This document shows, piece by piece, positions 25,336-33,847 of a stretch of 64,000 nt of DNA. Numbering within the stretch: position 1 is the stretch's first letter; each line of letters begins with the position of its first letter. The stretch covers positions 96,558-160,557 of the forward strand of contig JAZNTW010000017.1 of assembly GCA_045591925.1 (NCBI GenBank), written 5' to 3'. The translations under genes and the position numbers were made by a program. The notes under the pieces are model-generated. The model made no database searches and was not told the origin of the DNA. It worked only from the letters and a program-made list of their open reading frames with translations. Origin of the DNA: Firm-04 sp045591925 (GTDB lineage: Bacteria; Bacillota; Clostridia; Oscillospirales; Ruminococcaceae).

Positions 25336-26266
25336 GTTCATCTCCGTGAAAAGTCAGCGTCAGGGTGTTGAACGCTTCTATAAATTCATCTACGCCGGGA
25401 TCACTGTAATACAATGATATGGTGCAGACACCCTGCGGCGTATCAATATACGCATAATCCTGAATCACTCTGCCGTCCTCGTCCTCCGGCTCACCGAAGC
25501 AGAGCCTTGCGATATAGGCGTCATATCCAAGTAGCTTTTGCTCGATCAAGGCGGTTTCCGAATAATATCCCGGCAATGCGTCTGCGGTCATTTCGATCTG
25601 CTCCTCTGCAAGTGCCTTTGCAGAAGCGTTCGGCGTATCCGTTGCGGAAAAGATAACGGTCACATCGTTTTTGTTGACGGCAGGGTGCATGATAACGGTT
25701 GCTTCGCTGCTGTCCGATGAGACAACCCATGTTTCGGGATAATCAATCGTTGCAAATCCGGTCGATATGCTGCCTGCCGCAAGCGGTTTACCGATAAAGG
25801 TCATATTCTCCAGCAGCTCACAAATCTGCGTTTTGGCGCGCTTCGTCTTATTTTTGGGGACGGACGCCTGTGCAAAAATCAGTCTGCCTTGTATACCGGC
25901 GGCGAATTTCAGCACGCAGTTCGGTTCCTCCTCCGCAGTCCAGCCGCAGTAGGTGTATGGACCGAGCGTGCCCTGCTCAAAGCGCGCATCACTTGCTTCA
26001 TACTCCATTCCGAGAAGATCTGTCGGTGCGTAACCGTAGTCAAAATCCTGTACGGAAATCGTATAGCCGCTGCGGTCAACAAAGGAATAATCCCAGAAAT
26101 CGGAGTCCGGCGCCTCTGCCTGATAAAGCGTAGAGGGGAGCTGAAGCCTGAAATTGGCAGTATCCACCGTGCCGCCGCGCGAAAGCCCTTCGACGGCATC
26201 CGAGCCGCAGCCGGTCAGCAGCAGTGCAGAAGCAGCGAGCGGCAGAAGCGTTCTGCGCAGGGTCAT
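25322..26266 (-). CDS. Lipoprotein of unknown function
   Basis: 314 aa. Type II signal peptide with lipobox LLTGC (Cys20). The mature part contains two similar-sized beta-rich stretches ('FRLQLPSTLYQ', 'FATIDYPETWVV'), reminiscent of PsbP/DUF1795-like folds, but I cannot assign it. It starts within the stop of ytfJ (ATGA overlap) and overlaps rluB at its own end, so it lies in the DUF2953-ytfJ-rluB operon. Confidence 0.8.
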   Translation of the reverse strand: MTLRRTLLPLAASALLLTGCGSDAVEGLSRGGTVDTANFRLQLPSTLYQAEAPDSDFWDYSFVDRSGYTISVQDFDYGYAPTDLLGMEYEASDARFEQGTLGPYTYCGWTAEEEPNCVLKFAAGIQGRLIFAQASVPKNKTKRAKTQICELLENMTFIGKPLAAGSISTGFATIDYPETWVVSSDSSEATVIMHPAVNKNDVTVIFSATDTPNASAKALAEEQIEMTADALPGYYSETALIEQKLLGYDAYIARLCFGEPEDEDGRVIQDYAYIDTPQGVCTISLYYSDPGVDEFIEAFNTLTLTFHGDEHGKN

Positions 26267-26679
26267 TCCTCGATGACCTCTGCCTTGCCCTCGTTCTTTG
26301 CCTGTTTGCCGGCGAGGAAGCCTGTTACCTTGTCCATGATATCCGGCACCATATTGATGAGCGCATTCGGCGTGGATGCGTTGACCGAAAGCTGCATGAG
26401 CTTCACATCATTGGGCATTACGACAAGAAATGCAACCGGGGTAATCGTCACACCGGCACCGCCGCCGCCGCCGAACATATCCTTTGCAACCTTGGTCGGC
26501 AGGTCGGAGCCGCCGGACGCAAATCCGAAGCTGACCTTGGAAATCGGGATGACCGTAGTGCCGTTTTCACATTGAATCGGATTGCCGATAATGGTGTTGG
26601 CATCGACCATGCTGCGGATTTCATCCATTGTCACGCGCAGGGTTTCCTGCACCGGATGCTCTGTATTGCGTTCGCTCAT
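26263..26679 (-). CDS. ytfJ: GerW/YtfJ family sporulation protein
   Basis: 138 aa. Family features: 'ANTIIGNPIQCENGTTVIPISKVSFGFASGG', given here only in part, a Gly-rich turn (MFGGGGGAGV) and 'PVAFLVVMPNDVKLM'. In Bacillus the protein is needed for spore germination; it is also widespread in Clostridia that do not obviously sporulate. AGGAGG before ATG 26679. The upstream partner is DUF2953, the conserved ytfI-ytfJ pairing. Confidence 0.92.
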   Translation of the reverse strand: MSERNTEHPVQETLRVTMDEIRSMVDANTIIGNPIQCENGTTVIPISKVSFGFASGGSDLPTKVAKDMFGGGGGAGVTITPVAFLVVMPNDVKLMQLSVNASTPNALINMVPDIMDKVTGFLAGKQAKNEGKAEVIEE

Positions 26680-26752
26680 AGTAGTTTCCTCCTAAAAATG
26701 TTTTTCCGAACGGGAAAGCCGGTTCGGTTAGATGCTGTAATACGAATGGGTG

Positions 26753-27667
26753 TTATGCCTGCGAAAGCGGCGCGGATTCCTGTTCCCGGCGCTTTGCTTC
26801 GCGATCCTCTCTGCGGAATCTGCATATTGTCCGCCAGAGGAATTTTACGCCGAGAATCAGTGCAAGCACGATTGCCGCCATCGGGGAAATTCGCAGCTCC
26901 AATGAACCGCGGAATGTCACTTTGGGATTGTAAAAATCTGCGAGGATCCGGAATTCATCCGCTTCTACATCAAACCAGCTCTGCATTGCGCCGAGCAGAT
27001 TGTAGGCTGCGGCACAGATTTTACCGTAAAGCGTGGCAGTATTTGCCGGATCATCCGTACCGATTGCGAGATACAGCCGGATATGCCGGAAATGAAGATG
27101 CTTAGTCAGGAATTTCAGCGCAGGTGTAAGCGCGGCAAGGCCGTCCTGCGCAAGTCCCAGTACATCAGAAAGCGAATGCGGCTTGATGCGCTCGATAAAG
27201 CCCTTGATGCCGCGCGGCTTCTGTTCGGGCTTTGTCTCGGATTCTTCCGCAGCTTCGGCTTCTTGTTTTTTTGCAGATTTTTTTCGCTGCTTCGATCTCA
27301 GCTTCGGTGTATCGACAGTGTCTGCAAGCAGCTCCGGATCAACCGGTTCTGTGGATTCCGCAGCCGGTTCTGTTTTATCTGTAACGGTTTGATTGGCTGA
27401 TGCTGCTTTCGGCTTTGACTTTGGTTTTTCTGTTGGCTGCGGTAGCGGTTCCGGGTCGGGCGGCGCTTCACCCTCCGGCAGATCCTCCGGCTTTTTGGGA
27501 ACCTCCGGTTCGGGCTTTTCCTCCGACTCCTTATGAAATACACGAATAAAGGCGTAATAAACGGAAAAATACCACTTGCCGTCTCCGAAGAATGCCTTGG
27601 CGCGAACCGGCAGCAGCAGGAGTATACATAATACAAACAGGATTGTGAGAAGAATCGTTCCAGCCAA
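26753..27667 (-). CDS. DUF2953 domain-containing membrane protein (YtfI-like)
   Basis: 304 aa from TTG 27667 (AAAGGAGG 8 bp upstream). N-terminal transmembrane helix (about 3-22), a long Pro/Glu/Lys-rich linker (about 45-150), then the DUF2953 part with 'FRHIRLYLAIGTDDPANTATLYGKICAA' and a C-terminal membrane segment (PMAAIVLALILGVKFL). Always found with ytfJ in Firmicutes; function unknown. First gene of the operon. Confidence 0.85.
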   Translation of the reverse strand: MAGTILLTILFVLCILLLLPVRAKAFFGDGKWYFSVYYAFIRVFHKESEEKPEPEVPKKPEDLPEGEAPPDPEPLPQPTEKPKSKPKAASANQTVTDKTEPAAESTEPVDPELLADTVDTPKLRSKQRKKSAKKQEAEAAEESETKPEQKPRGIKGFIERIKPHSLSDVLGLAQDGLAALTPALKFLTKHLHFRHIRLYLAIGTDDPANTATLYGKICAAAYNLLGAMQSWFDVEADEFRILADFYNPKVTFRGSLELRISPMAAIVLALILGVKFLWRTICRFRREDREAKRREQESAPLSQA

Positions 27668-27805
27668 GCCGCGCGCCTCCTTTCATCGTTTCAAAAATAT
27701 TCCATTTTATATTATACCACATATAATCGGTTTTTTCAATGGGAGAAGTAAAATAAATCTCGATTTTTGCTTGACGGAAGTGAAATTGGGCTTGTGCGGA
27801 TGCTC

Positions 27806-27849
27806 AAAAAACAAAGACGCTCTTGATATTCTCATCAAAAGCGTCTTTG
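27806..27849 (-). terminator. Terminator of the dockerin gene
   Basis: Minus strand: CAAAGACGCT...AGCGTCTTTG, stem of at least 10 bp with further pairing inside, followed by six T. It lies about 45 bp after the stop at 27894. Confidence 0.85.
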
Positions 27850-27893
27850 CAATCTTGCTTATGCGTCAGCCTGTAGGCTGATTGATGCCGTGA

Positions 27894-29804
27894 TTACGGC
27901 TCAAGGTCCTCGTAGGAAACGAGCTTTGCGATAAAGCGCAGAATCAAAACGGTGTCATCACCATCAATGTTGCCATCGTGGGTGACGTCTGCGTTGATCT
28001 TGCCCTGTGTGCTGATTTTTGCAGTTGAATCTTCTGCTGCAAAGCGTGCAACCAGAACTGCGTCTGCAACGTCAACTGTATCTGCACAGTTTGCATTGCC
28101 CCAATCTGCCTCAACCGGCTTTGCGGTGGTTGTTGTCGTTGTGGTGGTCGTTGTAGTGGTGGTTGTTGTAGTGGTGGTTGTCGTTACTTCGGGTGCTTCC
28201 TCGTAAATAGCCTCTACGCTGTTGAGCGTAATGGACTTCACGAGCTTATCATTGTCATCGGCGCCGTAGTAGTAACCGAAGCCGACATTGCCGTACAGCA
28301 CATCGGGTTCCACATTGCTCGGAATCGGAATGGCAATCTTTGTGGACTTGCCTGCGTTGAGTACGCAATACTGGAACTGGGTGTACTGCTGCGAAGAAGC
28401 CTTATCGGAAATGGTCACGCCAAAGACCAGCTTCTTGATGGTGGACGGGCAGGTAACATCGAATACGAGAGCGTGAATCTTATCGTTCTCTGCAAGACCG
28501 AATTCTTCCAGATTAACGCTTGCGGTATTCGAATCATCATCGCCCTGTGTGAGGGATTCGCTGACCTTTACGGTTTCCTCGCCGCTGTACGGGAATGTTG
28601 TTTCGACTGTATAGGTGCAGGTTGCGGACTGGAGCGTAACGGTTTCGAGCTGTGTATAGCCGTCCTCTTTGTTATCGCCGTACCAGAACTGGAAGGAAAT
28701 CGCGTCTGACGGCTGTGCGGTCACATATTCCTTGATATCATCCGGAACTTCCCATGTAACCTCAGCCCATCCGCCGCAGTCTTCCAGTCTTGTGCCGGTG
28801 CCGACCTCGACATCAACCAGATCCGGATCGATCGTCGGATTGCCGTCCTCATCTTCACCGTGCTCGTTGTACCAGTAGCCTTTTTTGGTCTGGGGATCAT
28901 CCTCAACATTGAGCCAGTACTCGATATCAGCCGGAGACTGGTATTCAACGTTCAGACCGCAGCCGTAAAGCAGCGTGTCCATTGCGGTGTCGGATTCCAC
29001 AGCAAAGGTGAAGGACTGCGGTGTCACCTTCATGGTATCGCTCGGAGTCGGCAAGCCGAACTCTTTGTAGGTCATCTTGCGGCTGTTGATCGGGTCGCCC
29101 TCTTCCCAGGTGGAAACGCCGTCGTCCTCATAGGTTTCCTCGTCATAGCCTGCGGTCAGCAGGAAATCGAGTTCATCAAGAGTGCCGGTCAGCGTGGTGA
29201 TCAGAGTTGCAGTACCGTCCTTGTTATCGGTCAGCTTGTAGCCGCTTGCCGTCGAGCTGCTGGAGCTGCCGGAGCTGCTGCCGCTGGAGCTGCTGCCGCT
29301 GTCGTTCGGCACGATTTTGTCGATCGTCAGCGTGCCCTCGCAGTAGTAGTTGCGGAACTCGTATTCGCCGGCATACTGTCCGGTTTCATACTTAACGTCC
29401 AGAGCGGAAACGTCAATCTTGATCGGTGTAGATTCATTGGCAGGAATCGTAACGGATGTGCCGGTATCATCCGGGTCCTTCGGCGTCTGTGTGAACTTGC
29501 CGTGATCCATTTCGATCCACCACGGGTCTTCTGCAAGTCCGATGCCGAAGCCATAGGAAAGTGCAACTTCCGTTTTGCCCTCTGCCTCCGCAGTGACATA
29601 AATTGAAATGCTCTTCAATCCGGAGGTTGCAAGGTCTGCGGTTTCAGCGCGGTAGGCGTTGGAGCCCTCCTTGGTTGTCAGCGTTTTGCCGACGGTTACG
29701 GTTGCTGCAGAAACGGGTGCAGCAAGCGGGACGAGCAGCGTGGCGGTCATTGCAACGCTGGCTGCGACGGAGATGATTCTCCGGCAGGTATGAGAGATGC
29801 GCAT
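27894..29804 (-). CDS. Secreted dockerin protein with three beta-rich modules
   Basis: 636 aa. Signal peptide (about 1-33). Three similar extracellular modules: about 35-165, 185-400 and 400-545, separated by a Ser/Gly linker (SGSSSGSS) and ending in a run of about 20 Thr. The recurring pattern 'S.SF.F.VE....DTLLYGCGL' / 'ALVFDVTCPS.IKKLVFGVTIS' suggests repeated binding modules. A C-terminal dockerin follows (about 570-632; DVADAVLVARF, DVTHDGNIDGDD). Loop 1 has an imperfect Ca site (NCADTVDVAD). No catalytic motif seen. It would plug into a cellulosome scaffold as a binding or structural subunit (inference). Confidence 0.85.
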   Translation of the reverse strand: MRISHTCRRIISVAASVAMTATLLVPLAAPVSAATVTVGKTLTTKEGSNAYRAETADLATSGLKSISIYVTAEAEGKTEVALSYGFGIGLAEDPWWIEMDHGKFTQTPKDPDDTGTSVTIPANESTPIKIDVSALDVKYETGQYAGEYEFRNYYCEGTLTIDKIVPNDSGSSSSGSSSGSSSSSTASGYKLTDNKDGTATLITTLTGTLDELDFLLTAGYDEETYEDDGVSTWEEGDPINSRKMTYKEFGLPTPSDTMKVTPQSFTFAVESDTAMDTLLYGCGLNVEYQSPADIEYWLNVEDDPQTKKGYWYNEHGEDEDGNPTIDPDLVDVEVGTGTRLEDCGGWAEVTWEVPDDIKEYVTAQPSDAISFQFWYGDNKEDGYTQLETVTLQSATCTYTVETTFPYSGEETVKVSESLTQGDDDSNTASVNLEEFGLAENDKIHALVFDVTCPSTIKKLVFGVTISDKASSQQYTQFQYCVLNAGKSTKIAIPIPSNVEPDVLYGNVGFGYYYGADDNDKLVKSITLNSVEAIYEEAPEVTTTTTTTTTTTTTTTTTTTTAKPVEADWGNANCADTVDVADAVLVARFAAEDSTAKISTQGKINADVTHDGNIDGDDTVLILRFIAKLVSYEDLEP

Positions 29805-29863
29805 AAGAAATTACCCCTTTCTTCCGGGCGCTCCATGCTCGGTACAGCCGGAGACATAACCCG

Positions 29864-29905
29864 ATTATAGTACATTATATACTATAGTACAACTATGTGA
29901 TAGTT
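29864..29905 (-). promoter_or_regulatory. Promoter with overlapping palindrome, dockerin gene
   Basis: Minus strand: TTGTAC (29887-29892), 17 bp spacer, TATAAT (29864-29869). A palindrome AACTAT-GTG-ATAGTT (29891-29905) overlaps the upstream edge of the -35 and could be an operator. Confidence 0.6.
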
Positions 29906-30096
29906 TTGTGATAACAAGAAAAGTTTTCCTCTAAAAGCAAATATTTTGGAAGAAACTACAAATTTTCATGTTGATAAATGTGCATGAAATCCCGATGAGG
30001 ATTCCGGTTTTCCACAAAACAAATCAGCTTTCTTGACAAGCCGGACAATATCCGACAAGCAGAATTTGCCATAAGAGAGAAAATTTCAAAATGCTC

Positions 30097-30125
30097 TTTA
30101 CTTTTATGAACTAATGTGTTAAAAT
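30097..30125 (+). promoter_or_regulatory. Promoter for yerC-methyltransferase
   Basis: TTTACT (30097-30102), 17 bp spacer ending TGT, TAAAAT (30120-30125). The remaining 29906-30096 stretch of this 377 bp divergent gap is AT-rich with no gene seen. Confidence 0.6.
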
Positions 30126-30181
30126 AGAAACAATTCAAACCGTAATATCTCTATTTCAATACAAACAAGGAGGCATGACCT

Positions 30182-30496
30182 ATGTTCAAGCCAATGGACG
30201 AAGCGCATATCAAGGACCTTTATGAGGCGTTTGCCGTGCTGAAATCAGCAGACGAAATCGCAATGTTCATGCAGGATTTATGCACGCCGCAGGAGCTTGT
30301 CGCGATTGCACAGCGCTATCAAATCGCAAAGCTACTCTCCGAAAACTGCCGCTATGCCGAAATCGTTGAGAAAACAGGCACCAGCACCGCGACAATCAGC
30401 CGCGTCAACCGTTCGCTCAGCATGGTCAGCTCAGGCGGCTATGCGATCGTCTTTGACCGTCTCAAGAAACAGAACGGCGAGGATGCAGCAGAATGA
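30182..30496 (+). CDS. yerC: TrpR-related regulator, YerC/YecD family
   Basis: 104 aa all-helical protein of the Trp-repressor-like superfamily. The DNA-binding part reads 'YAEIVEKTGTSTATISRVNRSL' in part (helix-turn-helix near 58-80), preceded by 'LCTPQELVAIAQRYQIAKLL'. AAGGAGG upstream. Despite the fold, YerC proteins are not known to bind tryptophan; the target is unknown. Overlaps the methyltransferase gene by ATGA. Confidence 0.9.
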   Translation: MFKPMDEAHIKDLYEAFAVLKSADEIAMFMQDLCTPQELVAIAQRYQIAKLLSENCRYAEIVEKTGTSTATISRVNRSLSMVSSGGYAIVFDRLKKQNGEDAAE

Positions 30497-31278
30497 CCTC
30501 CGCTTACGGCGTTTTTGCGCAATATTATGACGCGCTGACAAAAAATGTCTGCTATGCCGAACGTGCCACAAGGCTCAATGACCTCATCCGCAAATGGGAA
30601 ACGTCCGATTTGCCGGACAATATTCTGCTTGATCTTGCCTGCGGTACGGGTTCGCTTTCCGAAGAATTTGCACGGCTCGGCTGGGATGTCATCGGCGTGG
30701 ACGGTTCTGAGGAGATGCTCAGCGAGGCGCTCGACAAAAAATACGATAGCGGTCTGCCGATTCAATATCTGAAACAGGATATGCGCAGACTCGACCTCTA
30801 TGGCAGTATCAGCGCGACGGTCTGTGCGCTCGACAGTCTCAACCATCTGCCCCAAGCGGATGATCTGCGCAGAGTGTTTGAGCGCGTCAATTTGTTTTCC
30901 AATGCCGGCGCGCTGTTTTTGTTTGACGTCAACACGGAATATAAGCATCGGAATATTCTTGCGAATGAATGCTTTGTCTACGAACTGCCGGATGCCATGT
31001 GCGTCTGGCAGAACCATTTGCAGGATACCGCGCCGGATTATCCGGTGACGATTCGGCTCGATTTCTTTGAGCAGACCGAGGGCTGTCATTATATCCGTTC
31101 AACAGAAGAATTTACAGAGCACATCTGGCAGCCGGAGCTGCTGCGTGAAATGCTCGAAGCAACTGGCTTTACGCTGCTTACAGTTCTGGATGGCGATACC
31201 TATGATGCGCCGACCGATACCACGCAGCGCCTATTGTATATCGCACGCGCCGCCGGCGGACAAATCGGAAGCGTCTGA
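30493..31278 (+). CDS. Class I SAM-dependent methyltransferase
   Basis: 261 aa. SAM motif I is 'LLDLACGTGSLSEEF' (about 46-60), acidic motif II 'VIGVDGSEEML', and 'CALDSLNHL' follows. N-terminal 'FAQYYDALT' is typical of small-molecule methyltransferases. Substrate unknown. Translationally coupled to yerC; ends 3 bp from the convergent acetyltransferase gene with no terminator between. Confidence 0.88.
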   Translation: MTSAYGVFAQYYDALTKNVCYAERATRLNDLIRKWETSDLPDNILLDLACGTGSLSEEFARLGWDVIGVDGSEEMLSEALDKKYDSGLPIQYLKQDMRRLDLYGSISATVCALDSLNHLPQADDLRRVFERVNLFSNAGALFLFDVNTEYKHRNILANECFVYELPDAMCVWQNHLQDTAPDYPVTIRLDFFEQTEGCHYIRSTEEFTEHIWQPELLREMLEATGFTLLTVLDGDTYDAPTDTTQRLLYIARAAGGQIGSV

Positions 31279-31281
31279 GGC

Positions 31282-31851
31282 TTATCGCAGAAAAACATAT
31301 TTTCGGCAGCGTTCCTCTGACAGAAAGCTCCGGTAGAGCCGCATATAGGCTTCACGCACCGCGTCGGGGGAATGTGTGCCGCAAACCGGCAGCTCCAGTA
31401 TTTTGTATTCCACACCGAATAAGCGGACGGTCACGCCGGTAAAAAGGCAGCCTGCCTTGTCATAAAACCGCAGCCGCCGCTGACGGTCTGCACGATCGGA
31501 TTCGTCTGCTGCATAATCCGGATTTTCCGATTCGATCAAAATGGATTCCGCATCGGCATATTCCGTCCGCAGCATTTGCAGGATTCGGCTGCCGTAGCCG
31601 CTGCCGCGCAAATCTGCCTGTATCGCAAAATAGTCGAGCAGGTACGTTTTGCCAAGCCGCACCAGATAGGCATAGCCGGTGAACCGCTCCCCGTCATAAA
31701 ATCCGAGGCATTCATATTCACCGCGTGCCAAAGCCGCCCGAATCATCTCAAACGGCTTTAACTCGTCGGGCGCAAAATCCTGTTTCATATATTGTATATA
31801 AATCTGCTCTGCCTGCTGCAAGGTCAAACGGCGGCGTATGAGCTGTTCCAT
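31282..31851 (-). CDS. GNAT family N-acetyltransferase
   Basis: 189 aa from ATG 31851 (AAGGA about 10 bp upstream). Acetyl-CoA binding region 'IQADLRGSGYGSRILQML' (Q/R-x-x-G-x-G/A pattern), beta-strand 'TYLLDYFAI' before it and 'RRLRFYDKAGCL' after. Substrate unknown. Divergent from hslO. Confidence 0.85.
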   Translation of the reverse strand: MEQLIRRRLTLQQAEQIYIQYMKQDFAPDELKPFEMIRAALARGEYECLGFYDGERFTGYAYLVRLGKTYLLDYFAIQADLRGSGYGSRILQMLRTEYADAESILIESENPDYAADESDRADRQRRLRFYDKAGCLFTGVTVRLFGVEYKILELPVCGTHSPDAVREAYMRLYRSFLSEERCRKYVFLR

Positions 31852-31932
31852 ATTATGCACTTCCTTTCCGTTTTATTGTACCATAAACGGAGGTAAGATG
31901 CAACACCGCAGAGCAAAGGAGAAAACAAGCAC

Positions 31933-32838
31933 ATGAAAGGCAAGCTAAAGCGTTATTTATCTGATGACGGCGCGGTCGTCTGTCTGGTTCTGGACGGCAC
32001 GGAGATGTGCCGCGAAATGGGGCGCATCCACAAAACCGCCGCAGTTTGTACCGCAGCACTCGGCAGACTTTCCATGGCGGCGTCGCTTATTGGCTATACG
32101 CTGAAAAACGCCGGCGATACTGTCACGGTTCGGCTCAACGGCGGCGGCCCGACGGGTACCCTGCTTGCTGTTGCGGATGATCTCGGCAATGTCAAAAGCT
32201 ATGTCGATCAGCCGATCGTAGAATTGCCGCTGAACGCAAAAGGCAAGCTCGATGTTGCGGGCGCGGTCGGCACGGACGGTACGCTCTTTGTCATCAAGGA
32301 TGTCGGCTTGAAAGAGCCGTATTCCGGACAGACTGCGATCGTTTCCGGTGAAATTGCGGAGGATATCACGCAGTATTTTGCCGTCAGCGAACAGGTGCCA
32401 TCTGCTTGCGGACTTGGCGTTCTGGTCAATCCGGATTTGACGGTTGCTTGTGCCGGTGGTTATCTGATTCAGCTTCTGCCGTTTGCGCCGGAGGCTGACA
32501 TTGCACAGCTTGAGGCGAATCTCAAGGATGTCACCAGTGTGACCGACCTCATGCAAAGCGGCATGAGTCTTGATGATATTGCGCAAAAGCTCATGGCAGG
32601 ACTCTCCGCAGAGCTGCTCGATGAATCCGAGCCGGAATATGTCTGCGACTGCTCCAGAGAGCGTACCGCCAAAGTGATTTATTCGCTGGATATACCGTCT
32701 TTGCGTGAAATGGCGGACGAAATGCCGGAAATTGAGGTTTGCTGTCATTTCTGCAATGAAAAATACGTCTTTTCGCGCGAGGAACTGCGTGAAATGATAG
32801 AGAAAAAGGAATCTGCTGTGCAGGAAATCACAGAATAA
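31933..32838 (+). CDS. hslO: Redox-regulated chaperone Hsp33
   Basis: 301 aa holdase activated by disulfide formation on oxidative stress. Zinc ligands are visible: C238-x-C240 and C271-x2-C274 (family CxC...CxxC). Substrate-binding core landmarks include 'LGRLSMAASLIGYTLK', 'VRLNGGGPTGTLLAV' and 'QVPSACGLGVLVNPD'. SD GGAG about 11 bp upstream. Cytosolic. A low-GC stretch follows before the tRNA promoter. Confidence 0.96.
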   Translation: MKGKLKRYLSDDGAVVCLVLDGTEMCREMGRIHKTAAVCTAALGRLSMAASLIGYTLKNAGDTVTVRLNGGGPTGTLLAVADDLGNVKSYVDQPIVELPLNAKGKLDVAGAVGTDGTLFVIKDVGLKEPYSGQTAIVSGEIAEDITQYFAVSEQVPSACGLGVLVNPDLTVACAGGYLIQLLPFAPEADIAQLEANLKDVTSVTDLMQSGMSLDDIAQKLMAGLSAELLDESEPEYVCDCSRERTAKVIYSLDIPSLREMADEMPEIEVCCHFCNEKYVFSREELREMIEKKESAVQEITE

Positions 32839-32879
32839 AAGTTAAATATAAAATTTTTATATTTATTTGAAAAAACCTC

Positions 32880-32908
32880 TTGACAAATCACACATTATGA
32901 GTTATAAT
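32880..32908 (+). promoter_or_regulatory. Consensus promoter of the tRNA cluster
   Basis: TTGACA (32880-32885), 17 bp, TATAAT (32903-32908): perfect sigma-A hexamers and spacing, 33 bp before tRNA-Val. Confidence 0.9.
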
Positions 32909-32941
32909 AATAAGGCGCTGTTAAGTACGGCGCTTTGAAAT

Positions 32942-33014
32942 GGAAGCTTAGCTCAGCTGGGAGAGCATCTGCCTTACAAGCAGAGGGTCACAGGTTCGAG
33001 CCCTGTAGTTTCCA
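32942..33014 (+). tRNA. tRNA-Val (TAC)
   Basis: 73 nt cloverleaf; acceptor GGAAGCT/AGTTTCC with one G-U, anticodon loop CTTACAA (anticodon TAC), T-arm GGTTCGAG. Discriminator A; CCA not encoded. Confidence 0.95.
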
Positions 33015-33018
33015 TTCT

Positions 33019-33092
33019 GGCCTGGTAGTTCAGTTGGTTAGAACGCCGCCCTGTCACGGCGGAGGTCGTGGGTTCGAGTCCCATCCAGGTCG
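33019..33092 (+). tRNA. tRNA-Asp (GTC)
   Basis: 74 nt; acceptor GGCCTGG/CCAGGTC, anticodon loop CTGTCAC (GTC), T-loop TTCGAGT, discriminator G. 4 nt after tRNA-Val. Confidence 0.95.
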
Positions 33093-33097
33093 TTTAT

Positions 33098-33170
33098 GCG
33101 GATTTAGCTCATCTGGTAGAGCGCCACCTTGCCAAGGTGGAGGTAGCGGGTTCGAGCCCCGTAATCCGCT
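33098..33170 (+). tRNA. tRNA-Gly (GCC)
   Basis: 73 nt; acceptor GCGGATT/AATCCGC, anticodon loop TTGCCAA (GCC), discriminator T, CCA not encoded. Confidence 0.95.
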
Positions 33171-33180
33171 TCTTTTTTAT

Positions 33181-33251
33181 GGCGCGATAGCCAAGTGGTA
33201 AGGCAATGGTCTGCAACACCGTGATCACCAGTTCAAATCTGGTTCGCGCCT
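33181..33251 (+). tRNA. tRNA-Cys (GCA)
   Basis: 71 nt; acceptor GGCGCGA/TCGCGCC, anticodon loop TCTGCAA (GCA), T-loop TTCAAAT, discriminator T. Confidence 0.94.
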
Positions 33252-33267
33252 TTCAAAAAAATCAAAT

Positions 33268-33311
33268 TTTTGCGCCGGATGTCGGAATGATGTCCGGCGC
33301 AAATTTTTTTG
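33268..33311 (+). terminator. Terminator of the tRNA cluster
   Basis: TTTGCGCCGGA / TCCGGCGCAAA, 11 bp stem, followed by seven T. Confidence 0.9.
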
Positions 33312-33381
33312 TCGTTATAGTCTGAGTGAGCAATCGGAATTTGATGATGAAAAACTTTGAGTTGTATGGGTAGATAGGAAT

Positions 33382-33759
33382 ATGGAGCTTAGCATTAAAC
33401 AGAGAAATGAATTATTGACAGGTGTCGTTCTGGCACAGGAATTAAAACCTGTTATTGATGGAACAAGAAGATTCATTACAGTAAAATCCTTTAAGGTAAA
33501 TGGAAATGGTTTTGAGTGCTGGACAAAACAATTACCCCAAAACGGAGACTATGATAGAGCAATCTTCACCATGAAAGTCTACTCCATTGATGCTGATTAT
33601 ATAGAAAAAGACTTTGATGTTGATGAGAATGATACCTCAGAGTATAGTTGCACTGATGAGATAAAATCGTTTGAACTACTATACATAGAATTATCAAAAT
33701 ACTTGAGTGATTTCACTGATTTAAAACCACAATGGTATTGTGATAACCCTATTGAATAA
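33382..33759 (+). CDS. AT-rich orphan gene, small soluble protein
   Basis: 125 aa, acidic, no signal peptide or membrane segment. Composition is clearly richer in A/T than its neighbours and the SD is weak (AGGAAT next to the ATG), so the start is uncertain. It lies just downstream of a four-tRNA cluster and upstream of a bidirectional terminator. It resembles small orphan or immunity-type proteins in size and charge only; no family recognised. A likely recent acquisition. Confidence 0.6.
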   Translation: MELSIKQRNELLTGVVLAQELKPVIDGTRRFITVKSFKVNGNGFECWTKQLPQNGDYDRAIFTMKVYSIDADYIEKDFDVDENDTSEYSCTDEIKSFELLYIELSKYLSDFTDLKPQWYCDNPIE

Positions 33760-33783
33760 AATTCCCGTTTATAGCGCAAAACA

Positions 33784-33824
33784 AGCTCCCAAAGAGAATG
33801 ATTCTCCATGGGAGCTGCTTTTAT
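33784..33824. terminator. Bidirectional terminator between convergent genes
   Basis: AGCTCCC...GGGAGCT with an inner GAGAAT/ATTCTC stem; T-rich on both sides (GCTTTT on plus, TTGTTTT on minus). Serves the orphan gene and the dockerin gene at 33848. Confidence 0.75.
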
Positions 33825-33847
33825 CGTGAACCGTTTTTTTGTTCTGA

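Noticed and set aside
28120..28190. Simple repeat as a phase-variable tract
   Set aside because: It encodes the Thr linker of the dockerin protein; codons are mixed (ACA/ACC/ACT), so slippage is limited and frame would usually be kept.
30182..30496. Tryptophan-responsive trp repressor
   Set aside because: The sequence belongs to the YerC/YecD branch, and no trp genes are nearby.
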